Assembly (NCBI RefSeq): GCF_900461455.1
Contig: NZ_UGIA01000001.1
Coordinates: 434,001 to 498,000 of the forward strand
Direction: 5' to 3'
Length of the DNA stretch: 64,000 nucleotides
Source: Helicobacter acinonychis
GTDB taxonomy: Bacteria > Campylobacterota > Campylobacteria > Campylobacterales > Helicobacteraceae
Made by a program: the position numbers and the translations under genes. Under the pieces are notes generated by a model. The model saw nothing but the letters and a program-made list of their open reading frames with translations. It had not been told where the DNA came from and did not search any database. This document shows positions 48,176-54,889 of this stretch, one piece after another (position 1 is the stretch's first letter; the number at the start of each line of letters is the position of its first letter).

Positions 48176-48627
48176 TTAGTGCATTCTGCTAAAAATCAAA
48201 GTTAGCCAATTTAATACGGTTGTTTCTTGCTCTTGTATGTATTGCTTAATCATCTCTAAAGGTGCACCCCCACAACTCCTAGCGAAATAACTAGGCGACC
48301 ATAAATGCTTCCCCCACAAACTAGTCTCAACGCTTTTAAAATGGTGTTGTCTAGTTAAACGACTGCTAACACCTTTTAAAGAATTAACTAACTTACTCAC
48401 GCTCACTTTTGGAGGGTAGTTGATAAGCAAATGCACATGATCGCTCTCCCCATCAAATTCTACCAATTCGCTCTCAAAGTCCTTACACACTTTAGCAAAC
48501 ACCGATCCTAAAAAATCTATCACTTCCTTGTTGAACGCTTTACGCCGGTATTTAGTAACAAACACCAAATGCACATGCATTAAAAAACACAATGTCTTCC
48601 GTGTCTCATATCATCAATTTTTTTCAT
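48176..48627 (-). pseudogene. tnpA: IS605-type TnpA (Y1 HUH transposase), frameshifted
   Basis: TnpA of the IS200/IS605 family cuts single-stranded DNA through a tyrosine. The HUH motif is HVHLLI and the catalytic Tyr is in KQYIQEQ. ATG 48627 begins MKKIDDMRHGRHCVF, but a run of six T (48582-48587 on the forward strand as A) ends it at a TAA; with seven T it would continue as FLMHVHLVFVTKYRRKAF. The remaining frame (48176-48592) covers the catalytic core. The C-terminus WLTLIFSRMH looks altered. Confidence 0.82.
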
Positions 48628-48663
48628 AGACCTATTTTAACTAAAAGAGGTTAAAATACTTTT

Positions 48664-49993
48664 ATAAAAGTCAATAAGGGTTTTAAATTCCGCTTGTATC
48701 CTACTAAAGAACAACAAGATAAATTGCAACACTCTTTTTTTGTCTATAATCAAGCTTATAATATTGGCTTGAATTTACAACAAGAGCAATACGAGAAAAA
48801 CAAAGATTTACCTCCCAAAGAAAGAAAGTGGGAAAAATCAAGCGAGTTAGACAAAGCGATTAAACACCACTTGAACGCTAGGGGTTTAAGCTTTAGTAGT
48901 GTAGTAGCCCAACAATCACGCATGAATGTTGAAAGGGCTTTAAAGGATGCTTTTAAAGTTAAAAACAGAGGCTTTCCTAAATTCAAGAATTCTAAATTCG
49001 CTAAACAATCTTTTTCGTGGAACAATCAAGGTTTCTCTATTAAGGAGAGCGATGATGAACGCTTTAAGATATTCACTTTAATGAAAATGCCCTTTAATGA
49101 TGTGCATGCATAGAAACTTCCCTCACAATTCTAAAGTCAAACAAATTGTGATCTCTTGCAACCATAGAAAATATTTTGTTAGCTTTAGCGTGGAATACAA
49201 ACAAGACATTACTCCCATCAAAAACCCTAAAGATTGTGTGGGACTAGATTTGAATATCCTTGATATAGCTTGTTCTTGTGGTGTGAATAATCACAAAAAA
49301 CTAACGGATTTTAAGCGATACCAAATAGACATGAAAGAATTACTAGGGATAGAAATAGATGAAGAGTTGGATACTAAACGACTTATCTCTACTTATTCCA
49401 AATTGTATTCTTTAAAAAAATACTCTAGAGAATGTAAAAGATTACAAAGAAAACAAAGCCGTAGGGCGTTAAAGTCTAAACAAAACAAAACCAAATTAGG
49501 AGGTAATTTTTACAAAACCCAAAAGAAATTAAACCAAGCCTTTGACAAGTCTAGTCATCAAAAAACAGACAGATACCATAAAATCACAAGCGAACTTTCA
49601 AAGCAATTTGAATTGATAGTAGTTGAAGACTTGCAAGTAAAAAACATGACTAAAAGAGCTAAACTCAAAAATGTTAAACAAAAGAACGCACTTAATAGAT
49701 CTATCTTAAACGCTTCATTCTATCAAATCATCTCTTTTTTAGACTACAAACAACAGCATAATGGCAAATTGTTAGTAAAAGTTCCCCCACAATATACGAG
49801 TAAGACTTGCCATTGTTGTGGGAATATCAACCACAAGCTTAAATTGAACCATAGGCAATATTGGTGTTTAGAATGCGGGTATAGAGAACACAGAGACATC
49901 AACGCTGCGAATAATATTTTAAGCAAAGGGTTAAGTCTTTTTGGGGTAGGAAATATCCATGCAGACTTTAAAGAACAAAGTCTTTCGTGTTAG
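48664..49993 (+). pseudogene. tnpB: IS605-type TnpB (RNA-guided nuclease family), broken
   Basis: The N-terminal frame reads NKGFKFRLYPTKEQQDKL but begins with ATA at 48664 where ATG is expected; TTG 48694 is the first possible start. A frameshift near 49100 joins MKMPFNDVHA to HRNFPHNSKVKQIV. The second frame (49097-49993) has the RuvC-like GLDLNILDIACS, VVEDLQVKNM and the zinc ribbon CHCCG...CLECGYREHRDINAANNIL. TnpB proteins are transposon-linked guide-RNA nucleases related to Cas12. As read it is not made full-length. Confidence 0.85.
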
Positions 49994-49999
49994 TGTCCA

Positions 50000-50251
50000 T
50001 TAGGGCGCTTTAGTTAGGGGTGGTTTCACTAGTGTGGGTTCGGTTTCTTTTTCAAACTCATGTGGTAATTTTTCTGTAATTTCTTTGAATTTTTGATTAA
50101 AACCGCTCAAAATACTTGGAGTTATCTTGTCTATGTAAGTTTGTATCTTTTGTTTTTGTAGTTTAATTTGTGGGGTTTGTGGGAGCGTATCCAATTCTTC
50201 TAATAATTTTCGTAATTCCAATTCTTGTTTTCTAATCTGTTCAAATTCCAC
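50000..50251 (-). CDS. Hypothetical coiled-coil protein
   Basis: An 83-residue frame starting with GTG at 50251, supported by AAGGAG 7 bases upstream. It is Glu/Lys/Leu/Gln-rich, with heptads from residue 5 to 45 (QIRKQELELRKLLEELDTL, then IKLQKQKIQTYIDKI), then a Pro/Lys tail (VKPPLTKAP). I do not recognise it. Its stop touches the IS605-type element, so the true C-terminus may be lost. Confidence 0.5.
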   Translation of the reverse strand: MEFEQIRKQELELRKLLEELDTLPQTPQIKLQKQKIQTYIDKITPSILSGFNQKFKEITEKLPHEFEKETEPTLVKPPLTKAP

Positions 50252-50309
50252 TCTATACTCCTTATCTTTTGGTGTATAATAAGTGTGATCGTACTAGTAT
50301 GCTTATAAG

Positions 50310-50340
50310 GATCTAACCCCCATAAACAAGGGATTAGATC
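50310..50340. terminator. Strong stem-loop beside the small peptide gene
   Basis: Arms GATCTAACCCCC (50310-50321) and AGGGATTAGATC (50329-50340) pair at 10 of 12 positions with a 7-base loop. It lies 10 bases after the peptide stop codon on the minus strand, so it may end or protect that mRNA. Confidence 0.65.
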
Positions 50341-50350
50341 ACGAATAAGC

Positions 50351-50410
50351 CTAATATAGCAATTGTGTGAAAATTACTAATACTAGCACTAATACGACAA
50401 ATACTTTCAC
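50351..50410 (-). CDS. Small hydrophobic peptide (19 aa), type I toxin-like
   Basis: GTG at 50410 encodes VKVFVVLVLVLVIFTQLLY, a single membrane-length hydrophobic segment. GAGG (50418-50421) stands 7 bases before the start. That Shine-Dalgarno is one arm of a perfect hairpin ACCTC-GTTAT-GAGGT (50417-50431), so translation should be blocked unless the leader is remodelled. Tiny membrane peptide, hidden ribosome site, strong 3' stem and a possible antisense promoter together resemble type I toxin-antitoxin loci. No known family is recognised. Confidence 0.4.
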   Translation of the reverse strand: MKVFVVLVLVLVIFTQLLY

Positions 50411-50648
50411 ATTGATACCTCATAACGAGGTGTCGCTCTCTCTATTCTCCAACCCATTAACTTAACAAAATCAAGCTAATTACTCCAAATTTTGTCGCAC
50501 ATAGGAAATTCAAGAACTACCCTTATCACTTCGTAAGAACTACCCCTTTGTTCATTTTCACCCAAAAATGAGAAACCATACAACTCCGTTATTTAGGCTA
50601 TTCCAACCCCCAATCTCTCATGCACGTGCATGCGAGTAAAACATTAAA

Positions 50649-50664
50649 AAACAGCATGCTGTTT
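50649..50664. repeat. 16-bp perfect palindrome beside the IS608 right end
   Basis: AAACAGCATGCTGTTT, six bases before the RE2 TTGA. Another perfect palindrome, CATGCACGTGCATG, lies at 50619-50632. These could be operators or foldback sites; no function is assigned. Confidence 0.7.
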
Positions 50665-50744
50665 AAAAATTTGACATACTCCCCATAGCTAAAGCCAGGG
50701 GATTCTAGCTAAAGCAAAGGATGCTTGGAATCAACAAACCCTGC

Positions 50745-51211
50745 CTACCAAGTAGGTCTTATAGATTCTCCACCAATAAGAGTTGGTGCCCCAACCCTAT
50801 GAATATTGATAACTGCATTTAAATCCCTATCCAATTCCAAGCCGCAATGTTTGCAATAGTCTTTTCTTTCCTCATCTGTTCTGCCTGTTTTTTTAAATCT
50901 TTTTGGCTACTTTTTTAAATCGTGGCAATTTGGCTTGTTTCTTAAAGAATTTTTTATACGCCTTATCTGCCCTTTCAGTTAAGTCTTGCAAGGTTTGTGA
51001 GCCTAGCGTTTTTCAAAAAGCATAACGATGGGTCTTTTTTAATTTGGTGGTGTGTTTTTGCAAATCGTAGAGCTTTAAATGCTTTTTAAAAAGTCTATAA
51101 TAGCGTTTGTGCAATGCAATGATTATACAGCACGCCATAACGCCTTAATAGTGTGTCTATACGCCTATTCTTATTGTTAGTGTAGAGCTTTTGTTTGTAG
51201 GCTATCAACAT
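50745..51211 (-). pseudogene. tnpB: IS608-type TnpB remnant with a large internal deletion
   Basis: The N-terminal part reads MLIAYKQKLYTNNKNRRIDT and RRYGVLYNHCIA, then frameshifts follow. The C-terminal zinc-ribbon end is CKHCGLELDRDLNAVINIH and PTLIGGESIRPTW before the stop at 50745. About 155 codons remain of roughly 380. The start overlaps the tnpA 3' end by 35 bases, the arrangement of IS608. Confidence 0.8.
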
Positions 51212-51644
51212 GGTTTTTCCATTTTTCTTTTTGCTTAGGGCGGTTGCTATTTTGTTGGTTTTCAATGTATTGTTTAACACCATTCAAAGGCACACCTCCC
51301 GCTGTTGTGAAACAAGAATGAGTCCATAAAGCGGATAGTTTTGTTCTTAAGTGGGTGGATTCTTGTCTTAATATCTTACTGCTGCGACCTTTAGCGGTTT
51401 TAATGAATTCCATCACTCCAAAACTTGGATCAATGCCCGCTAAAATGTGGATATGGTCTTTATCTGTTTGCATTTCTATGATTCCCACTCTTAATCCTTT
51501 AGCCACTTCTTGAATAATTTCTTTCAATCTTATTCCCACAGCTCCCACTAACACCTTGCGTCTGTATTTAGGACACCACACGATATGGTATTTGCAAGAA
51601 TAAACAACATTATGATTGCTTTTGTATCAAACAGCGTTACTCAT
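51177..51644 (-). pseudogene. tnpA: IS608-type TnpA with a nonsense codon
   Basis: ATG 51644 starts MSNAV, then TGA at 51627-51629 replaces a Leu codon, then YKSNHNVVYSCKYHIVWCPKY. The rest (51177-51581 open) is a complete Y1 transposase: HUH motif KDHIHIL, catalytic Tyr in KQYIENQQ and the IS608 tail NSNRPKQKEKWK. Only the stop appears to inactivate it, although GTG 51581 could give a short product lacking the first beta-strand. Confidence 0.85.
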
Positions 51645-51711
51645 ACTTAATATTATCCATAAAAAATAAGGAATACAATATAGTCATAACATTAAATCAT
51701 TTTTGCCTGTC

Positions 51712-51819
51712 ATATTAACTTAACGCTGATACGGCTATTTCATATTAACATTTTAACGCCTAAAGGCGTTTCGCCAACTATCCCCATGGCTAAAGCTAGG
51801 GGCTTTATGGCGTTAGGCG
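51712..51819 (-). repeat. IS608-type left end, leftward (LE2)
   Basis: Inverted counterpart of 47736-47843 with a few base differences. It carries the same CCCCTAGCT...AGCCATGGGG hairpin (51782-51803) and ACGCCT/AGGCGT stem. Confidence 0.85.
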
Positions 51820-52029
51820 GTAAGTTAAAACAACGCGCATGACGCGTCACATAATTTTGGAGTTTAGTTTTTAGTGGTTTTTTAAGCTAGCGACATCGGT
51901 TTGCGCTATCTTGTTTGATTTTGCTTGCACAAAAACAGCTTCAGCTAACGCCTACGCTTTCAAACTGCGATGCACTTTTGTCTGTGCTTCGCTAACGCTT
52001 CGCTAATCTGTGTTTGCTTGTCAGCAAAC
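51820..52029. other. Spacer between the inverted IS608 and the second right end
   Basis: About 210 bases with higher GC than the neighbours and short repeated words (TTCGCTAA, GCTAACGC) at 51990-52010. No reading frame convinces me. It may be a leftover of the DNA originally carried between LE1 and RE1. Confidence 0.4.
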
Positions 52030-52087
52030 AAGTATCCTCTGCTTTAGCTAGAATCCCCTAGCTTTAGCTATGGGGAGTATGTCAAAA
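52030..52087 (+). repeat. IS608-type right end, rightward (RE1), copy of RE3
   Basis: 58 bases identical to 54100-54157, including the hairpin CCCCTAGCTT/TAGCTATGGGG and terminal TCAA at 52082-52085. The two direct copies flank the mcc module, 2070 bp apart. Confidence 0.9.
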
Positions 52088-52180
52088 GAATGGCGTATTC
52101 AAAACCTACAAGGCAAAAAAATCGCTTGTCATAGAGAATTAGGGCTATCACGCCCCACAATTGATAAGTGGTGGGATTAA
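52079..52180 (+). pseudogene. HTH-like 33-codon fragment starting in the IS end
   Basis: ATG inside RE1 (GTATGTCAA) opens MSKEWRIQNLQGKKIACHRE, continuing ELGLSRPTIDKWWD to TAA. The second half has the look of a recombinase-type helix-turn-helix. It is probably the remains of a larger gene cut by the IS end rather than a real gene. It is convergent with mccC. Confidence 0.35.
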
Positions 52181-52185
52181 GTGTG

Positions 52186-53349
52186 TTAAAGTTTTGTTTT
52201 ATGCAAAAATACGCATGTTAAAATAAGTGTAATCATAAAATGTATAGTGATAACTATAGTTGGAGAAAATATGAGCAACTCTAAACTTGTTATACCTAAA
52301 ATAAGAACAGAAATTACTCGTGAATAACTAGACTTTAAAGAAGTAAGGGATGAGATTTTTTCTTTACTAACATAAAGAGAAAATTGATAATTGACAATAA
52401 AGTCTATGTATGTAAACAAAGCAACACTGAGCATATAGGAACTAACAAATAGTAATATATTCGTACTCAACAACAGCACACTAGCAAGTCCAATTAAAAA
52501 AATCATGATAGTAGTTATATATCTATTATATAATTTGGCGTTACAGAGATGGATAAGGATTCCTATAACTTGAAATGAAATATAAAAGATAAATAGGTAG
52601 TTTTCTGTGATTTGTTTGTTTAGTAAATAGGCTTGCCATAATTGAAAATGGCTTTGAAAGAATATTTGTAAGATTAGGCTGAGTAGGATCAGATTTTTAA
52701 GTAGAGGTTTGTCTCTTAATTCTCTAAAACTTTCTTTTACATGTTGCTTTAATATTTGAAATTGTTTGTTTTTTTCTAGTTTGTGAGAAGAATCATCTTT
52801 AAAAAACAAAATAATAACCGAGATGCATAGTAATGTGAGCAATACTGATATGTAATACATAGAAACGCCATATTTTAAATATAAAAACGAACCCAAGCAA
52901 CTTCCAACTATTAACCCTATAAAACTGATTTGGTGGCTTTTTGCAATAAATGTTGATAAATCTTCTTTTTGCTCTTTAATATTGGTAATGAGAGTAGCAT
53001 CAATAGTGCCCGATTCTAGTGCGTTTGATAATCCATAAATACCCCATGCTAGAATCATGCTGATAAAACTATCTAACCATAAGATACAAAAAAAACTACA
53101 TACTAAAATCAATTTTGAAACGATAAAAAGTATCTTTCTATTCATTAAATCTGCTAATACACCGCTTGGATATTCAGAGATCAGAACACACAAACTGTAG
53201 GTGGCTTGTATAATCATAATTTGACTTAATGATAGCCCTTTATTGAGTAATAAGGGTGTTAAAATGGCATGAGGTAAAGATTGGGCAATAACAAGCAATA
53301 TTGTTGCTAAATAATAAGATAGTATATTTATTTTTAGTGTTTTATTCAT
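52186..53349 (-). CDS. mccC: MFS exporter of the microcin C locus (MccC-like)
   Basis: A 387-residue major facilitator transporter with about twelve helices. SEYPSGVLADLMNRKILFI is the MFS loop 2-3 motif (G...D...R). In E. coli, MccC exports microcin C and gives partial self-protection. Here it lies 15 bases downstream of the mccB remnant on the same strand, the normal mcc order. The frame is intact, so it may still give resistance to microcin C-type peptides. Codon use and AT content (long ATA/TTT runs) differ from chromosomal neighbours, pointing to transfer. Confidence 0.8.
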   Translation of the reverse strand: MNKTLKINILSYYLATILLVIAQSLPHAILTPLLLNKGLSLSQIMIIQATYSLCVLISEYPSGVLADLMNRKILFIVSKLILVCSFFCILWLDSFISMILAWGIYGLSNALESGTIDATLITNIKEQKEDLSTFIAKSHQISFIGLIVGSCLGSFLYLKYGVSMYYISVLLTLLCISVIILFFKDDSSHKLEKNKQFQILKQHVKESFRELRDKPLLKNLILLSLILQIFFQSHFQLWQAYLLNKQITENYLFIFYISFQVIGILIHLCNAKLYNRYITTIMIFLIGLASVLLLSTNILLFVSSYMLSVALFTYIDFIVNYQFSLYVSKEKISSLTSLKSSYSRVISVLILGITSLELLIFSPTIVITIHFMITLILTCVFLHKTKL

Positions 53350-53364
53350 ATTGAGAAGCTCTAC

Positions 53365-53868
53365 TTATTGATTGTGATTAGAGCAAAAAGCACATTTATA
53401 ATCTATGCTAGATAATAAGGTGTGTGTTTTGAAAGTTTTATTGTCAATTCCAAATCGGCAATTCAACGATTTTATAGAGTTAAAATCACTAGACATAAAT
53501 TGTATAATATCTGAAATTGCCAAGCTAGAAGCGATGGAATTATTTAAGAAAGTTGATGGTGCTTGCATACGCTCATTTATGAGATATATATCTAGATTTT
53601 CATTACCATCTTTTTTATTGTCTAGAGCAAAACGATTATGACAAAAAGGACAACAAGATAATGATGGGATATAAAAAGGACCTATAAGAGATATATCATT
53701 TAAATAGCCAATATTTAGAAATGGAATACGATATTTGCAAAATAATCTCGTCGATAGTTGCACTGTGTTTGGATTATCTCCAGAGATAACTCCAAACAAA
53801 TTTTCTTTTTTATGTTTAGAAAAAGTTTGACCAACACATGCAGTAAAACTAGTTTGATAATATTGCAT
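53365..53868 (-). pseudogene. mccB: Truncated MccB (microcin C adenylyltransferase, ThiF/E1 family)
   Basis: 167 residues that match the C-terminal half of E. coli MccB: SGDNPN (catalytic Asp region), CKYRIPFLNIGYLNDISLIGP, CCPFC and CAFC (zinc pairs), LNNSIASSLAISDIIQF and NCRFGID. The first roughly 190 residues, with the peptide clamp and the ATP-binding GxGGxG, are missing. ATG 53868 has AAAGG upstream and lies where mccB should start, so an internal deletion is likely. MccB normally turns the last Asn of MccA into an AMP-linked toxin, which this remnant should not do. Confidence 0.82.
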
Positions 53869-53923
53869 AAATAACCTTTTATGAATGAATATTGATTTAA
53901 ATAAAATAATAAATTTTAAATAA

Positions 53924-53951
53924 TTGCACTCTACACTCTAATAGAGTGCAA
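53924..53951 (-). promoter_or_regulatory. Stem-loop between mccA and mccB
   Basis: Perfect 10-bp stem TTGCACTCTA / TAGAGTGCAA with an 8-base loop, 8 bases after the mccA stop. In the E. coli mcc operon a stem-loop at this position stabilises the short mccA message and lets only some transcripts reach mccB. Confidence 0.75.
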
Positions 53952-53959
53952 GTTCTGAG

Positions 53960-53983
53960 TTAATTGCGGTATGATAATTTCAT
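53960..53983 (-). CDS. mccA: Microcin C precursor heptapeptide MccA
   Basis: An eight-codon gene: ATG at 53983 to TAA at 53960-53962, encoding MKLSYRN. This equals the MccA-type heptapeptide I recall for the H. pylori microcin C homologue (E. coli has MRTGNAN). The C-terminal Asn is the residue MccB modifies. AAGGAG (53990-53995) stands 6 bases upstream, a near-perfect Shine-Dalgarno. The following stem-loop, mccB remnant and mccC complete the operon order. Confidence 0.85.
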   Translation of the reverse strand: MKLSYRN

Positions 53984-54029
53984 GACTTACTCCTTGTTAA
54001 TTTTGAAGATTATGAAAACAATATTGAAG

Positions 54030-54035
54030 ATTATA
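54030..54035 (-). promoter_or_regulatory. Probable -10 of the mcc operon
   Basis: TATAAT on the minus strand inside the palindrome GATTATAATC (54029-54038). It would start transcription about 40 bases before mccA, within the 120 bases between mccA and RE3, so the module carries its own promoter. Confidence 0.5.
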
Positions 54036-54099
54036 ATCTTTTTGTTATATTTGGTCAATTTGTTATTCAGTAATATCATTATGGGTCAATCTAATTCAA

Positions 54100-54157
54100 A
54101 AGTATCCTCTGCTTTAGCTAGAATCCCCTAGCTTTAGCTATGGGGAGTATGTCAAAA
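54100..54157 (+). repeat. IS608-type right end, rightward (RE3), outer boundary at queC
   Basis: 58-bp perfect copy of RE1. Its terminal TCAA (54152-54155) supplies the TGA stop codon of queC on the other strand. Confidence 0.9.
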
Positions 54158-54829
54158 CCTAGCTTGAAACTCTTCATAGCCTTTTTTTCTTAATTGGCAT
54201 GCTAGGCATTCCCCACAGCCATAACCATAAGCATGCAAAATCTTTCGCTCCCCTTGATAGCAGGTGTGCGTTTCTTTGATGATTAAATCCAAAGCCCCTA
54301 AATCTTTAGCCATTTGAAATTCTTGTGCTTTACTTAAAAACATTAAAGGGGTTACAATCTTAATAGTAGTGTTTGAGCCTAAATTTAATGCATGTTCAAT
54401 GCTTTTAATAAAATCTTCTTTACAATCCGGATAGCCGCTAAAATCCGCTTGTGAAACCCCTAAAGCGATGTTATTAGCCCCTAGTTTTTGTGCATAAGAA
54501 TGCAAAAGGGTGATAAAAATTGCGTTACGATTAGGCACAAAAGAATTGGGTAAATCTTTGTTTTGCACATGTGAATGCCCTATTAAATCGTTAGAGTTTT
54601 TAAAAAGTGCAGAGTGGGTGATATTTTCTAAAAAATCTAGTTGAATGATTTCATAGGGGAGTTTTAAAAGAGAAGCGATTTTTTGAGCGCATTCTAATTC
54701 CACAGAGTGTTTTTGCGCGTAATCAAACCCTACTAAATAGACTTTTTTAAAACGCTTTGCCGCCCATATGGCCAAGGTGGTGCTATCTTGTCCGCCACTA
54801 AAACTAATCACACAAATTTCTTGTCCCAT
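54152..54829 (-). CDS. queC: 7-cyano-7-deazaguanine synthase
   Basis: A 225-residue QueC making preQ0 for queuosine tRNA modification. The PP-loop is [12 protein letters not shown] and the C-terminal zinc site is [17 protein letters not shown] 54829 has AGGGG 5 bases upstream; TTG 54832 would be too close. The last codon and stop (Phe-TGA) lie in or next to the IS608 end. Without the insertion the gene would end Leu-TAA. The change is one residue, so activity should persist. Confidence 0.92.
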   Translation of the reverse strand: MGQEICVISFSGGQDSTTLAIWAAKRFKKVYLVGFDYAQKHSVELECAQKIASLLKLPYEIIQLDFLENITHSALFKNSNDLIGHSHVQNKDLPNSFVPNRNAIFITLLHSYAQKLGANNIALGVSQADFSGYPDCKEDFIKSIEHALNLGSNTTIKIVTPLMFLSKAQEFQMAKDLGALDLIIKETHTCYQGERKILHAYGYGCGECLACQLRKKGYEEFQARF

Positions 54830-54889
54830 CAAAACCCCTTAAAATTCTAAAAAGATATAATAACACAAAGAAATTGAAGAGCAAAAAGC

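Larger units (their letters stand above)
48084..50010. mobile_element. IS605-type insertion sequence, decayed
   Basis: Divergent tnpA (-) and tnpB (+), as in IS605. The left end carries the subterminal hairpin CTCCGTCC / GGGCGGAG at 48096-48115. The right boundary is after the tnpB stop, near 50010, and is not exact. Both genes are broken, so the element cannot move itself. Confidence 0.75.
50252..50670. other. Non-IS spacer with hairpins, palindromes and a small peptide gene
   Basis: About 420 bases between the coiled-coil gene and the inverted IS608. It holds the hairpin at 50310-50340, the peptide at 50351-50410, and the direct repeat AAGAACTACCC near 50512 and 50536. Two perfect palindromes lie at 50619-50632 and 50649-50664. 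A plus-strand TATAAT at 50275-50280 would make RNA antisense to the peptide gene. Confidence 0.6.
50671..51819 (-). mobile_element. Inverted IS608-type element with dead tnpA and deleted tnpB
   Basis: Read leftward: TTAC target (GTAA at 51820-51823), left end (51819-51712), tnpA, tnpB, and right end finishing TCAA (TTGA at 50671-50674). The right-end hairpin CCCCATAGCT...AGCC.GGGG is at 50681-50701. Its length, 1149 bp, is shorter than the roughly 1.8 kb of IS608 because tnpB has lost about 680 bp. Confidence 0.85.
47736..54155. mobile_element. IS608-bounded composite block carrying a microcin C locus
   Basis: The block starts with an IS608-type left end right after TTAC (47732-47735) and ends with an IS608-type right end whose last bases are TCAA (54152-54155). 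TTAC and TCAA are the known IS608 target and right-end cleavage sites. Inside are an IS605-type element, an inverted decayed IS608, a second right end at 52085, non-IS DNA and mccABC. Joining 47735 to 54156 recreates a direct oipA-queC junction with an intact queC stop codon. That it moved as one unit is inferred. Confidence 0.75.

Noticed and set aside
53405-53641. 78-codon plus-strand frame over mccB
   Set aside because: Antisense of the MccB zinc and core motifs, which explain the sequence better.
54012-54131. 39-codon plus-strand frame starting MKTILKIIIFLLYLVNLLFS
   Set aside because: It lies antisense to the mcc promoter region, runs into the IS608 right end for its last residues and has no Shine-Dalgarno. 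Hydrophobicity comes from AT-rich sequence.
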